Of a stretch of DNA of 64,000 nt, positions 26,699 to 36,162 are shown in pieces (position 1 is the first letter of the stretch; each line of letters opens with the position of its first letter). The notes below the pieces were generated by a model, which had not been told where the DNA came from, made no database searches, and saw only the letters and a list, made by a program, of their open reading frames with translations. The translations under genes were made by a program, and so were the position numbers. Source of the stretch: TMED78 sp036337035 (GTDB taxonomy: Bacteria > Pseudomonadota > Gammaproteobacteria > Steroidobacterales > Rariloculaceae). The DNA lies in NCBI GenBank assembly GCA_036337035.1, contig JAYZFC010000005.1, positions 124,001 to 188,000 on the forward strand. The letters run 5' to 3'.

Positions 26699-27493
26699 CT
26701 AGCTCTTTTGCTTATAAGCAAAAAGAAATAATAAAATACCTGCTAAAATCATAGGGAATGAAAGAACCTGACCCATAGTAACCCATCCAAAAGCTAAGTA
26801 GCCTCCAGCTGCTGGATTGATATGAAAATCTGGCAGCCTAACAAACTCTACAATCACTCTAAAGATGCCATAAAAAAATAAAAAAGCTCCTGTAATTGCT
26901 CCAAGAGGCTTAGGCTTAGAGGAGAAAAGCCATAAGATAATAAAAAGGACAAGCCCCTCTAGAAAAGCCTCATAAATTTGTGTGGCGTGCCTTGGAGTGC
27001 CCTCAACATTCACAGCCCAAAATGAATCTGCGCTAGTTGGTGATCCCCATAATTCACCATTAATAAAATTACCAATTCTACCTAATCCTAATCCTGGAGC
27101 TACCCATGGAGAAACAAAATCAGAAACAGAAAGGATAGGCTTATTTATTTTTTTAGCAAAATAAATCATTGCAATTGAAACGCCAATCAACCCTCCATGA
27201 AATGACATTCCTCCTTCCCAAACTCTAAATATAACAAGAGGATCAGCAAGCACAGAAGAAAAGCTGTAAAAAAGAAGGTAGCCCAGTCTACCGCCAATAA
27301 TTACACCAAGAGCTATAAAAAAAATAAGGTCATCAACCATATCTGGATTAACATCAGTATATGGTTTTTTTGATCTAGATCTAAAACCTAACCAACCTAT
27401 TAAAAAACCACCCAAATACATGAGACCATACCACCGAACTTGTAAAGGTCCGATTTCAAGAGCTATTGGTGATATTTCTGGATAATTAATCAA
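26699..27493 (-). CDS. lgt: Prolipoprotein diacylglyceryl transferase
   Basis: Inner-membrane enzyme that moves diacylglycerol from phosphatidylglycerol to the lipobox cysteine. Seven hydrophobic segments, the SFHGGLIG motif and the Lgt signature GRIGNFINGELWG are present. I set the start at TTG 27493, giving MINYPEISPIAL, which matches the family N-terminus and lies 26 bases after the upstream stop; the longer in-frame TTG at 27544 would overlap the protease gene and add 17 atypical residues. Substrates in this window include LolB, LptE and the TPR protein. Confidence 0.95.
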   Translation of the reverse strand: MINYPEISPIALEIGPLQVRWYGLMYLGGFLIGWLGFRSRSKKPYTDVNPDMVDDLIFFIALGVIIGGRLGYLLFYSFSSVLADPLVIFRVWEGGMSFHGGLIGVSIAMIYFAKKINKPILSVSDFVSPWVAPGLGLGRIGNFINGELWGSPTSADSFWAVNVEGTPRHATQIYEAFLEGLVLFIILWLFSSKPKPLGAITGAFLFFYGIFRVIVEFVRLPDFHINPAAGGYLAFGWVTMGQVLSFPMILAGILLFLFAYKQKS

Positions 27494-27519
27494 AATAATA
27501 AATAATATTAGACAGCTAT

Positions 27520-30309
27520 CTAATCTAAAAGATAACGTCTCCAAATTTCATTGTCTCTAATTAAACCATAGCTTGGCCAATAATACTCATCTAAATCTAA
27601 AGTAATTATTTGTGATTGGCCATTCCAATTTATGGTATTAACTCTAACAGGAGAGGTATTATCTATCTCTTTTATAACCTCTACGAAATGCTCTAAATTT
27701 TCAATTTCTTTACCATTAATTGCAGCTATTTTTCTACCTGAATACAGTCCAAATCTATTAGCAGGAGAACCAAAACTAATTGAAGAAATAAAAACACCTT
27801 TACCATCCATAGATGTTTGCATAGAGATGGGTCTATGAGGGTCTTGAATTAATGCTCCTGCCCAAGAAAAAATATGATTAATATTATCTCCGCTTAAAAG
27901 AGCACTATTAATATTCAAAGTTATAACCTCTCCTTTTCTAAATAAAACTAACTCATTATTGCCTTTCTGAGAAGCTAATTCAGCACTTCTAAATGATCGT
28001 ATAAGTTCTTCATCAATACTTAATAAAATATCTCCTGTTAGAAATAAGCTGCCAACTGGTGAACCCGCAACGGTTCTTGAAACAGCTAGCATTCTTCTAT
28101 CTTTTATGCCTCCTAATTCATATCGCTCTATCCATTCGTCCGGCACACCAAACTTTCGTGCCGCAGACAAAGGCATGTATCGCCAATTCACCTCTAGAGA
28201 TTTAATCGATAAGCCTTCTTTATAGCTAACAACCATATCTTCAACCAGAGAGATTGGGGTACCTATATTTGTTTGAGCCATTTCTCTTCCTGATGAGTAA
28301 GCAAAACTTGACCAGAGAGCTCTCACCAATCCATTACTATCAATCATAACTCCATCAAAATCACTTGGTCCATTAACAAGTTTAATTCCATCTAAATTTG
28401 AATCTATAAATCTAAATGAATTTGAATTCGATAGACTGATAGAATCTATTGATGCAATTTCACTGGACTGGGAGAATAATTGGTGATTCGCTTTCAATCC
28501 TACTACTGTAACTCTATCTCTGGGATTAAGAATAGAAGAAGAAAATGCTGCATCTTCAACTAATGAGTCATCAAACAAACTTGTATCATATGAAATGATT
28601 GCCAAATTATGTAGCGGATGAATGTAGCTCACTTTAGCTGGAATCTCAATTGAACCACTAAAAGTGATCCTAGCATCGCCTATGCTAACTGGCACAGTGT
28701 TCCTATCAACTACTACTAATCCCATTTTTTTATCTACTATTAATCCTGTCCCATAATAATGTCTATCTGAAATTCCTGAAACTAAGTAAGGCATATCAAA
28801 ATTTACTAAAACCAATGATTTAGAAATCTGATAAAGTAGCTCTTCTCTTTCTGGAAAGGAGAAAGATTGATCTTCTAAGTTAGAGTCTAATTTTGATTCA
28901 GAAAAAAATAAATTTTCACAAGGCCATAATTCAGTTGCTATATCTCTCTCACAAAATTTTGAATGAAACCAATTATTATCATTTATTATAACTCTTTGTC
29001 TTTGAACACTCGGGCTATCAATTTGTACAAAACGAACCACAACTCTTTCGCCAACTGGAATACTCTCCATAATTTTTCTAAATATATTTAAGTTATCAAC
29101 TCTAATATTATTTATCTCAGAAACTAAACTGCCTCTAGGTACAGCTGCTGAACCAAATATATAACCTGGGTCAGCAACATAAATACCATTAATTGGTAAG
29201 TTATAGTGCCGTGCCTGTTGATAGGATAAATCATGAAAAACTCCGCCGCCGTATTCAATATAGCTATCTGGAGTTATTGAGTGAAGATCGATTATGGAAA
29301 TAGAATTTTTTTCAAGATTTCCATTTCTAAATAAACTTATATCTATAACTTGATTAATATTTTCATCAAGTACAGAGGCGAGTAAATCAAAAGAACTGAT
29401 AACTATTTCATCAATAGCAAATAAAATATCTCCAGGCATAAATATTTTTTCAGCCTCTGAACCTGGTAATATTTTGCTAACCACTAACATTCCATTTTGG
29501 CTAGGAAAGGAAGATCTAATCTTTTCCTCGACATCATTTGGAAACCGAAGCCTTCTCAACTCAGAATAAGGTGTATAAATAAATTCAGTTTGAAGAGATC
29601 CCCTCGTTATTTCCGAATTACTCTGTATTAGTTGCAAGGCTCTACTAATTCTATTCAGTGGTAGAAAAAAACTAGAGGCAGATTGAGCATTCGCTCCTGC
29701 ATTCAAGGCTACTACCTCTCCTTTATTATTTATTACAGGAGCTCCAGAAGAGCCCCCTGATGTACTAGAAGCAGCTTGATAATAAAAAGTATTAAAATCA
29801 TTATAGTTTCCTCTTCCATAATCAGGAGCCTGCCTATCTAACCTAGCTATAGTGCCTGCTAGAATTGAAAGCTGCTCGCCAGCATCATTACCTAAAACAC
29901 GAATTTCCTCTCCTATCTTTAAAGGGATAAGAGAAAATTTTAATGCTTTTGGATCTATATGCCTAAGTTCATTAGGATCATATTTAAAAAACCCAAAATC
30001 ATGAACAGGATCTCTATACAATGGGGATAATTGAATTTTTTCCTGATTAGAAAAAATTGCTCTTGCTCTAACAGGGCCTGTCGTTACTACATGCCGATTA
30101 GTTAATATAATTCCTAATTCAGAATCAACAATAAATCCTGTAGCTTGACTTGATTGATTTCTCTCAGTATCAAAAGACCTTACAATATCTACCTCAATAG
30201 AAACAACACTAGAAGATGTATGCTCTAAAATGTTGTTCCATTCAGTAGTCTGTGAATAAATCAATGTAGAAAAAAAATAAATAAAAAATATAGCATATGT
30301 AATTTTCAT
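27520..30309 (-). CDS. Deg7/Nma111-like double serine protease with four PDZ domains
   Basis: A 929-residue exported (signal peptide to about YSQ) S1C protease. The first protease domain has a full triad: His73 in NRHVV, Asp104 in VHDFGFF and Ser188 in SGGSSGAPV. Two PDZ-like domains follow (about 265-335 and 365-435). Then comes a second, degenerate protease domain (about 500-690), where the His site reads DRNTVP and the Ser site reads NGPSDFDGV, and two more PDZ units (about 730-800 and 830-910). This order is that of eukaryotic Deg7/Nma111. It lies 8 bases after gcvP. Envelope protein quality control is the likely role. Confidence 0.8.
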   Translation of the reverse strand: MKITYAIFFIYFFSTLIYSQTTEWNNILEHTSSSVVSIEVDIVRSFDTERNQSSQATGFIVDSELGIILTNRHVVTTGPVRARAIFSNQEKIQLSPLYRDPVHDFGFFKYDPNELRHIDPKALKFSLIPLKIGEEIRVLGNDAGEQLSILAGTIARLDRQAPDYGRGNYNDFNTFYYQAASSTSGGSSGAPVINNKGEVVALNAGANAQSASSFFLPLNRISRALQLIQSNSEITRGSLQTEFIYTPYSELRRLRFPNDVEEKIRSSFPSQNGMLVVSKILPGSEAEKIFMPGDILFAIDEIVISSFDLLASVLDENINQVIDISLFRNGNLEKNSISIIDLHSITPDSYIEYGGGVFHDLSYQQARHYNLPINGIYVADPGYIFGSAAVPRGSLVSEINNIRVDNLNIFRKIMESIPVGERVVVRFVQIDSPSVQRQRVIINDNNWFHSKFCERDIATELWPCENLFFSESKLDSNLEDQSFSFPEREELLYQISKSLVLVNFDMPYLVSGISDRHYYGTGLIVDKKMGLVVVDRNTVPVSIGDARITFSGSIEIPAKVSYIHPLHNLAIISYDTSLFDDSLVEDAAFSSSILNPRDRVTVVGLKANHQLFSQSSEIASIDSISLSNSNSFRFIDSNLDGIKLVNGPSDFDGVMIDSNGLVRALWSSFAYSSGREMAQTNIGTPISLVEDMVVSYKEGLSIKSLEVNWRYMPLSAARKFGVPDEWIERYELGGIKDRRMLAVSRTVAGSPVGSLFLTGDILLSIDEELIRSFRSAELASQKGNNELVLFRKGEVITLNINSALLSGDNINHIFSWAGALIQDPHRPISMQTSMDGKGVFISSISFGSPANRFGLYSGRKIAAINGKEIENLEHFVEVIKEIDNTSPVRVNTINWNGQSQIITLDLDEYYWPSYGLIRDNEIWRRYLLD

Positions 30310-30317
30310 AAAACTTC

Positions 30318-33131
30318 CTATTTCATATCTTTAATGCTTGGACAGCTACATACTAAATTACGATCACCATAAGCATTATCTACTCTTCCAATTGGAGGCC
30401 AATACTTATTAACTTTAGTTGCCTCATTTGGGTAATAAGCCTCTTCCCTAGAGTATGGATATCGCCATTCATTTACTAGTGTATCTACGCTATGAGGAGC
30501 ATTTTTTAATAAATTATTATCTTTAGAACATTCTCCTCTCTCAAGAGCTCTAATCTCCTCCCTAATACCCATCATGGCATTACAAAAACGGTCTAATTCA
30601 TCTATAGATTCACTTTCTGTTGGCTCAATCATTAATGTGCCAGAAACTGGCCATGACATTGTTGGAGCATGGAAACCATAATCTATTAGACGCTTTGCTA
30701 TATCTTCAGCATGGATACCACAAGAATCTTTAAATGGTCTCACATCTAAAATGCACTCGTGGGCCACTAATCCTTTCTCTCCCTTGTATAAGATTTTGTA
30801 ATGATCCTTAAGTTTGTTAGCAATATAATTAGTATTAAGTATTGCTACTTGAGTTGCCATCCTAAGAAATTTTTCACCCATCATCCTTATATACATCCAA
30901 CTTATAGGTAAAATACTAGCACTTCCATATTTCGAACCAGAAATTGAAAATTCTGAATCCTTTTTCTGAAGAGGGTCAGCAGGAAGATATGGAACCAATT
31001 TATCTATCACTCCTATTGGACCAACTCCTGGACCACCTCCTCCATGAGGAATACAAAAAGTTTTATGCAAGTTTAAATGAGAAACATCGCCGCCAAATTT
31101 ACCTGGATAACATATACCCAACATAGCATTAAGATTTGCACCATCAATATAAATAAACCCTCCATAGCTATGAATCAACTCACAAACTTGTTGGACCTTC
31201 TCTTCGAAAACGCCATGGGTTGAGGGATAAGTAATCATCATAGCTGCAATATTATTAGCATGTATGTTAACTTTTGCTTCTAAATCAACTATATCAATAT
31301 CTCCATTTTCATTGCAATCAACTACCACAACTTCAAACCCAGCCATTTTAGCTGAAGCAGGATTAGTTCCATGAGCAGACTCTGGGATCAGACAGATATT
31401 TCTAGAAAAATCATTATTAGATTTATGGTAATTATCAATTGCTAGCAGACCTGCATACTCTCCCTGTGAGCCTGCATTTGGCTGGAGAGAGATTGCCCTA
31501 TATCCAGTTAATTTTGATAACCAATCTTCTAAATCCCTTATCAACTCCATATAGCCTTTAGTTTGATATTCTGGAGCATATGGGTGAATATTAGCAAAGC
31601 CATTCCAGCCAACTGGTAGCATTTCACTTGTAGCATTTAATTTCATTGTGCACGACCCAAGAGGAATCATAGATCTATCTAGTGCTATATCTTTATCGGA
31701 GAGATTCCTAATATATCTCAAGATTTTAGTTTCAGAATGATAAGAATTAAAAACCTCTTGTGTTAAAAATTTAGTTTTTCGGTCAAGAGCTTTTGGCCAA
31801 CTATTTTTCAAATCGTTATTACTTAATGACTCTTGCTCAAATAAATTAATAATAACATCTAAATCGTCTTTGGTTGTTGTCTCATCTATACTTACACCAA
31901 CATAGTTTTTAGATATATGACGCAAGTTTATTTCAAAATCTTCAGCTCTCTTATGTACCTTAATAGCATCTTGTACATTTACAACTAAAGTGTCGAAAAA
32001 ATTATCATTCTTAATTTTTAGACCTTTGGCGATCAAACCATTGGCTAATTCTTTTGTAAGATTGTTAACTCTTCTTGCAATATCTACTAAACCTTTAGGG
32101 CCATGATAAATTGCATAAAAACTAGACATTATGGCCAAAAGTGCTTGAGCAGTGCATATATTGCTCGTAGCCCTCTCTCTTCTTATGTGCTGTTCCCTTG
32201 TCTGTAAAGCTAGTCTATAGCATTGACGGCCTTGCTGATCCTTAGTTAAGCCAATAAGCCTCCCTGGCAATGACCTTTTATACTTGTCTCTAACAGACAT
32301 AAAACCAGCATGAGGGCCTCCAAAACCCATCGGAATGCCAAATCTTTGAGATGATCCAACTACTATATCGGCACCAAATTCTCCTGGAGGCTTTAAAAGC
32401 GTCAAGGCTAATAAATCTGATCCAACTATAAATATTCCATTTTTCTCTTTCATTATTTTAGAAACAGCAGTTAAATCTTCTACTAAACCATCATCACCTG
32501 GATATTGATAATAGCAACCAAAATATTCTTTTTTAGAATCTATGTTTTCACTAACTTCAATTTCAATCCCTAAGGGCTTTGCTCTAGATCTAATAATAGA
32601 AACAGTTTGTGGGAATGTGTTCTGATGAATAAAAAATAAATTTGAATTAGATTTAGATACTCGATTAGCTAACATCATTGCTTCTGCAGCAGCAGTAGGC
32701 TCATCTAATAAAGAAGCATTTGAAACATCCATTCCTGTTAAATCAGAAATCAAAGTCTGGTAATTTATTAATGCCTCTAAGCGGCCTTGCGAAATCTCTG
32801 GTTGATAGGGTGTGTATGATGTATACCATCGAGGATCTTCAAAAACATTTCTCTTAATAACAGCAGGTACATGACAGTTATAAAAACCTTGGCCTATAAA
32901 TGTTTTAAAAACCTTATTTTTTCTTGAGATCTTTTTTAAAGTCTTTAATGCAGAATCCTCATCAATAGGGGCAGGTAAATTTATAGAATTAAGATCAATA
33001 ATTGAACTAGGTACCAAATCATTAAGAAATGAATCTATATCATTATAACCAAGAGTATTAAGCATTTGGCTTATTTCATTAGTATTAGGCCCTATATGCC
33101 TTTTCGAAAAATGACTTAATTTATCTTTCAT
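30318..33131 (-). CDS. gcvP: Glycine dehydrogenase (decarboxylating), P-protein, single chain
   Basis: PLP enzyme that decarboxylates glycine and passes the aminomethyl group to the lipoyl arm of GcvH. The 937 residues contain both halves fused. The PLP lysine is Lys690 in NLHKTFCIPHGGGGPG, and the start SHFSKRHIGPNTNEI is typical. It follows gcvH by 18 bases in a T-H-P order as in E. coli. Confidence 0.97.
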   Translation of the reverse strand: MKDKLSHFSKRHIGPNTNEISQMLNTLGYNDIDSFLNDLVPSSIIDLNSINLPAPIDEDSALKTLKKISRKNKVFKTFIGQGFYNCHVPAVIKRNVFEDPRWYTSYTPYQPEISQGRLEALINYQTLISDLTGMDVSNASLLDEPTAAAEAMMLANRVSKSNSNLFFIHQNTFPQTVSIIRSRAKPLGIEIEVSENIDSKKEYFGCYYQYPGDDGLVEDLTAVSKIMKEKNGIFIVGSDLLALTLLKPPGEFGADIVVGSSQRFGIPMGFGGPHAGFMSVRDKYKRSLPGRLIGLTKDQQGRQCYRLALQTREQHIRRERATSNICTAQALLAIMSSFYAIYHGPKGLVDIARRVNNLTKELANGLIAKGLKIKNDNFFDTLVVNVQDAIKVHKRAEDFEINLRHISKNYVGVSIDETTTKDDLDVIINLFEQESLSNNDLKNSWPKALDRKTKFLTQEVFNSYHSETKILRYIRNLSDKDIALDRSMIPLGSCTMKLNATSEMLPVGWNGFANIHPYAPEYQTKGYMELIRDLEDWLSKLTGYRAISLQPNAGSQGEYAGLLAIDNYHKSNNDFSRNICLIPESAHGTNPASAKMAGFEVVVVDCNENGDIDIVDLEAKVNIHANNIAAMMITYPSTHGVFEEKVQQVCELIHSYGGFIYIDGANLNAMLGICYPGKFGGDVSHLNLHKTFCIPHGGGGPGVGPIGVIDKLVPYLPADPLQKKDSEFSISGSKYGSASILPISWMYIRMMGEKFLRMATQVAILNTNYIANKLKDHYKILYKGEKGLVAHECILDVRPFKDSCGIHAEDIAKRLIDYGFHAPTMSWPVSGTLMIEPTESESIDELDRFCNAMMGIREEIRALERGECSKDNNLLKNAPHSVDTLVNEWRYPYSREEAYYPNEATKVNKYWPPIGRVDNAYGDRNLVCSCPSIKDMK

Positions 33132-33149
33132 TTTTATTGAATTAAACCT

Positions 33150-33533
33150 TTAATCAAGAAGTTCGGCATAGCTATCTCTATCTAATAAATCATCAAGCTC
33201 AACTGATGAACTCGCCTCTATTCTAAATAACCAGCCATCCCCATACGGATCTTGATTAACCAATTCTGGTGATTCAACTAACAAATTATTAATCTCTATA
33301 ATCTTTCCAGATAAAGGAGTATATATATCAGAAGCTGCCTTAACAGATTCAACTACTGAACAGGCCTGCCCAGAGGAAAAATCACACTCAGTTTCTGGAA
33401 GCTCTACAAAAACTAAATCTCCTAAGGCTTCTTGAGCATGATCAGTGATTCCTACTGTAAAAATGCCGTTATCTTCCTCCTTAATCCATTCGTGATCTTT
33501 TGTATATTTTAATTCTTCTGGAATGTTGCTCAT
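33150..33533 (-). CDS. gcvH: Glycine cleavage system H protein
   Basis: Small lipoyl carrier shuttling the aminomethyl group between GcvP, GcvT and lipoamide dehydrogenase. The lipoylated residue is Lys65 in VESVKAASDIY. Length 127 matches E. coli (129). It sits between gcvT (9-base gap) and gcvP (18-base gap) under the same riboswitch. Confidence 0.97.
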   Translation of the reverse strand: MSNIPEELKYTKDHEWIKEEDNGIFTVGITDHAQEALGDLVFVELPETECDFSSGQACSVVESVKAASDIYTPLSGKIIEINNLLVESPELVNQDPYGDGWLFRIEASSSVELDDLLDRDSYAELLD

Positions 33534-33542
33534 TATAATCCC

Positions 33543-34649
33543 CTAATAAAATAATCCTTTTATATCTAACTTTATCTTTCCGTCTCTAACAAATGGTGGC
33601 TTAACAAAAAAAATATTTTTTTTCTCGCCTCTAATATTAACTTGACCTTTGCGAGAGGATTTCTTAGGCACTCTAGCAAAACCAATTGAACAACCAATAC
33701 TTGGAGAGAACGATCCGCTAGTAATTTTTCCTTCTCCCTCATCTGTATATACAGTATAGCCTGATCTTAATACTCCTTTACCCTCTAGAACTGCTCCAAC
33801 TAACTTTTGACTAATACCAATCTTTAATTTGCGCTCTAGGGCTTCCTTACCTATAAAATTTCTATGTGAATTAAAATCCAATGTCCAATCCAGAGCAGAC
33901 TCAAATGGATTTACGGTTTCATCCATATCTTGTCCATATAAGTTCAAACCTGCCTCTAATCGAAGAGTGTCTCTACTGCCTAAGCCACAACATCTAACCC
34001 CATGTTTATTAAAACTATTCCACATCTTCATTGCACTATCATTGGAAAGAATAATTTCAAAACCATCCTCTCCTGTGTATCCTGTTCTAGAAATAAAAAT
34101 ACCCTCTCTCTCAATTGCAGTAAATGAGTTGAGGTAATTTAATTCACTTATACAGTTTAGATAATTTCCTAATTGCATCTCAGCGTCTGGGCCCTGAATA
34201 GCAATCATAGATAAATCCTTTCTAATATTAAGGTCTATACCATAAAAAATATTATCTTTTATCCACTTTAAGTCTTTTGTAAATGTGCCAGCATTTAGAA
34301 CTAGTCTATAACAGTCTTCTCTCAATCTATATATAATTAAATCATCTAATATTCCACCCTCAGTATTTAACATACAAGAATATAATGCATGAAAACTATT
34401 ATCAGAAGAATCTAATTTATTAATGTCATTAGCAAGAAGGATTCGTAAAAATTCCTTAGTCTTTGTTCCTACTAAATCGATAATACCCATATGAGATATA
34501 TCAAAAATACCGCAACTCTTCCTAACTGAGTGGTGCTCTTCTATTTGTGAACCATATGATAATGGCATATGCCATCCTCCAAAATTAACCATTTTGGCTC
34601 CTAGCCTAATATGATGGGAATTTAAAAAAGTTTTTTTTATCAGAGCCAC
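33543..34649 (-). CDS. gcvT: Aminomethyltransferase, glycine cleavage T protein
   Basis: Transfers the methylene group to THF, giving 5,10-methylene-THF and ammonia. Motifs are KMVNFGGWHMPLSYGSQ at the N-terminus and SRTGYTGEDGFEI and GLGSRDTLRLEAG in the folate-binding part. I set the start at GTG 34649, giving MALIKKTFLNSHH, with GGTGA four bases upstream; a TTG at 34664 would add five residues. The first gene after the tandem glycine riboswitch at 34690-34867. Confidence 0.95.
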   Translation of the reverse strand: MALIKKTFLNSHHIRLGAKMVNFGGWHMPLSYGSQIEEHHSVRKSCGIFDISHMGIIDLVGTKTKEFLRILLANDINKLDSSDNSFHALYSCMLNTEGGILDDLIIYRLREDCYRLVLNAGTFTKDLKWIKDNIFYGIDLNIRKDLSMIAIQGPDAEMQLGNYLNCISELNYLNSFTAIEREGIFISRTGYTGEDGFEIILSNDSAMKMWNSFNKHGVRCCGLGSRDTLRLEAGLNLYGQDMDETVNPFESALDWTLDFNSHRNFIGKEALERKLKIGISQKLVGAVLEGKGVLRSGYTVYTDEGEGKITSGSFSPSIGCSIGFARVPKKSSRKGQVNIRGEKKNIFFVKPPFVRDGKIKLDIKGLFY

Positions 34650-34689
34650 AAAATCACCAAACAACTAGAAAAGCAAAAGTTTCTAAACT

Positions 34690-34867
34690 TGCCGCTTCTC
34701 TGTCCTGCTACCTGAGAGATTGAGTGTTAAAAAAACACATATCACCTTCGGTGGACCTTAATTAGGGTCACTCTCCAGAGTCAATCAAATTGCCGTCCCT
34801 TTGCCTGAGCGTTTCCTAGCGGTTATTGCGCCTTCGGCGCTTCGCATTTGCGAAGACTCTCCAACAA
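34690..34867 (-). promoter_or_regulatory. Tandem glycine riboswitch (two aptamers)
   Basis: Read on the minus strand, two glycine aptamers follow each other in the gcvT leader. Aptamer 1 (about 34867-34791) has GGAGAGTCTTCG, a GCGCCGAAGGCGC hairpin and CGCTCAGGCAAAGGGACGG. Aptamer 2 (about 34785-34694) has CTGGAGAGTGACC, CACCGAAGGTG and CTCTCAGGTAGCAGGACAGAG. These are the conserved core elements of the class. Downstream, AAGTTTAGAAACTT (34677-34690) can form a hairpin that abuts the closing stem of aptamer 2, a possible expression platform. It should switch the gcvTHP run on in glycine. Confidence 0.95.
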
Positions 34868-34919
34868 TTCTAATAATTGAAATACAATAATAGCTTAACT
34901 TTAGCTGAGTCTCTAGCGG

Positions 34920-36152
34920 TCAATCAAAAAAATCAAATTTAGACACTAAACTTCTACCTAATGCTATATCTACAAGCTTATTTTTTATATAGGAAGATTG
35001 ATTTAATGCGGCTATGCCTAAAGATTTTATAACTCTATAATGAAGTGAAGAGTTCTTAAAAAATTCATATAAGGCATTTATAGCAAAAAAATATTTTAGA
35101 TTGTTAGATCTAGCCTCTCGTTGGTACTCTCTCAAAAGCTTTAATTCGCCAATATCTAATTTCATTAAAAGCGCTTTTCTTAAAACTTTAGATAAAATTG
35201 CAGCATCAGCCATACCCATATTGACCCCTTGCCCTGCTAATGGATGAACACAATGGGCAGCATCACCTAATAAAACAGTTCGATTAATACAGTATTTTTC
35301 TGCATTAAATGAGTTTAGTGGAAAACATTTTTTTATATTACAAGATAATACTTTTCCAAGCTGTCTATTACTATATTCAGTTAATAGCTCACAAAAATAC
35401 TTATCATCGTAATCACATAAGGCTTCTGCCTTATCTTTACTTGTTGATAAAACAATTGAGCTTCTATTATTAGAAATAGGTAAAAATGCGAGAGGGCCAT
35501 CACTTAAGAAAAACTGGTAAGCTGTATCTTTATGTGGGTCTTCTGTAGAAATATGTGTCACTAAAGAATATTGATCAAATAAATGTCTTGAAACAGACAT
35601 TGATGATAAATCTCTGACTGATGAATTAGATCCATCAGCTCCTACTAATAACTTTGATACATAATTATTCCCTTTTGAAGTTGAAACATTAATATGATTG
35701 TATTTATTATCTATAAATTCTATTTTTTGTCCTAAATCTATTGATACATTAGTATATTCATACAATAAATTTAATAATTCCTGCCTAATTAAACTATCTT
35801 CAACTATATTTCCTAAATCAGGCTCACCAACCTCTGAACTATCAAATTCTAACGAACCAAATTCTCTTATAGGATCTTGTGCATCATAAATTTTCATTTT
35901 CCTATATGGGCTAATCCTTTTAGAGCTTATACTTTTCCATATACCAAGGTAATCGAGAATAGTTTGAGATGACCTAGAAATAGCATAGACTCTATTATCA
36001 AAATTTTTGTTGTTCCAAAAAGATAATTTATTACTTGATTCAAGAATTTTGATCCTAAGATCTTCTGAATTCTTGGCCACAATAGCTGCTAAAACTAAGC
36101 CTACTACACCTGCTCCAACAATTATTAAATCGCTTTTGATTGAGTTACTCAT
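34920..36152 (-). CDS. ubiI: FAD-dependent ubiquinone hydroxylase, UbiI/VisC-like
   Basis: Aromatic-ring monooxygenase of the UbiH/UbiF family. It has the FAD-binding IIVGAGVVGLVLA near the N-terminus and the second FAD motif LLGDAAHCVHPLAGQGVNMG. By position (ygfB-pepP-ubiH-visC-gcvT in E. coli) it is UbiI, which hydroxylates C5. Since coq7 in this window can supply the C6 step of UbiF, the UbiI call is the most economical, though sequence alone does not exclude UbiF. Gap to ubiH is 10 bases. Confidence 0.85.
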   Translation of the reverse strand: MSNSIKSDLIIVGAGVVGLVLAAIVAKNSEDLRIKILESSNKLSFWNNKNFDNRVYAISRSSQTILDYLGIWKSISSKRISPYRKMKIYDAQDPIREFGSLEFDSSEVGEPDLGNIVEDSLIRQELLNLLYEYTNVSIDLGQKIEFIDNKYNHINVSTSKGNNYVSKLLVGADGSNSSVRDLSSMSVSRHLFDQYSLVTHISTEDPHKDTAYQFFLSDGPLAFLPISNNRSSIVLSTSKDKAEALCDYDDKYFCELLTEYSNRQLGKVLSCNIKKCFPLNSFNAEKYCINRTVLLGDAAHCVHPLAGQGVNMGMADAAILSKVLRKALLMKLDIGELKLLREYQREARSNNLKYFFAINALYEFFKNSSLHYRVIKSLGIAALNQSSYIKNKLVDIALGRSLVSKFDFFD

Positions 36153-36162
36153 TTGTATCTAG

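Noticed and set aside
34868..34919. Terminator for an upstream transcript or gcv promoter between ubiI and the riboswitch
   Set aside because: AGCTAAAGTTAAGCT can form only a weak hairpin and no convincing -35/-10 pair was found, so no feature was called.
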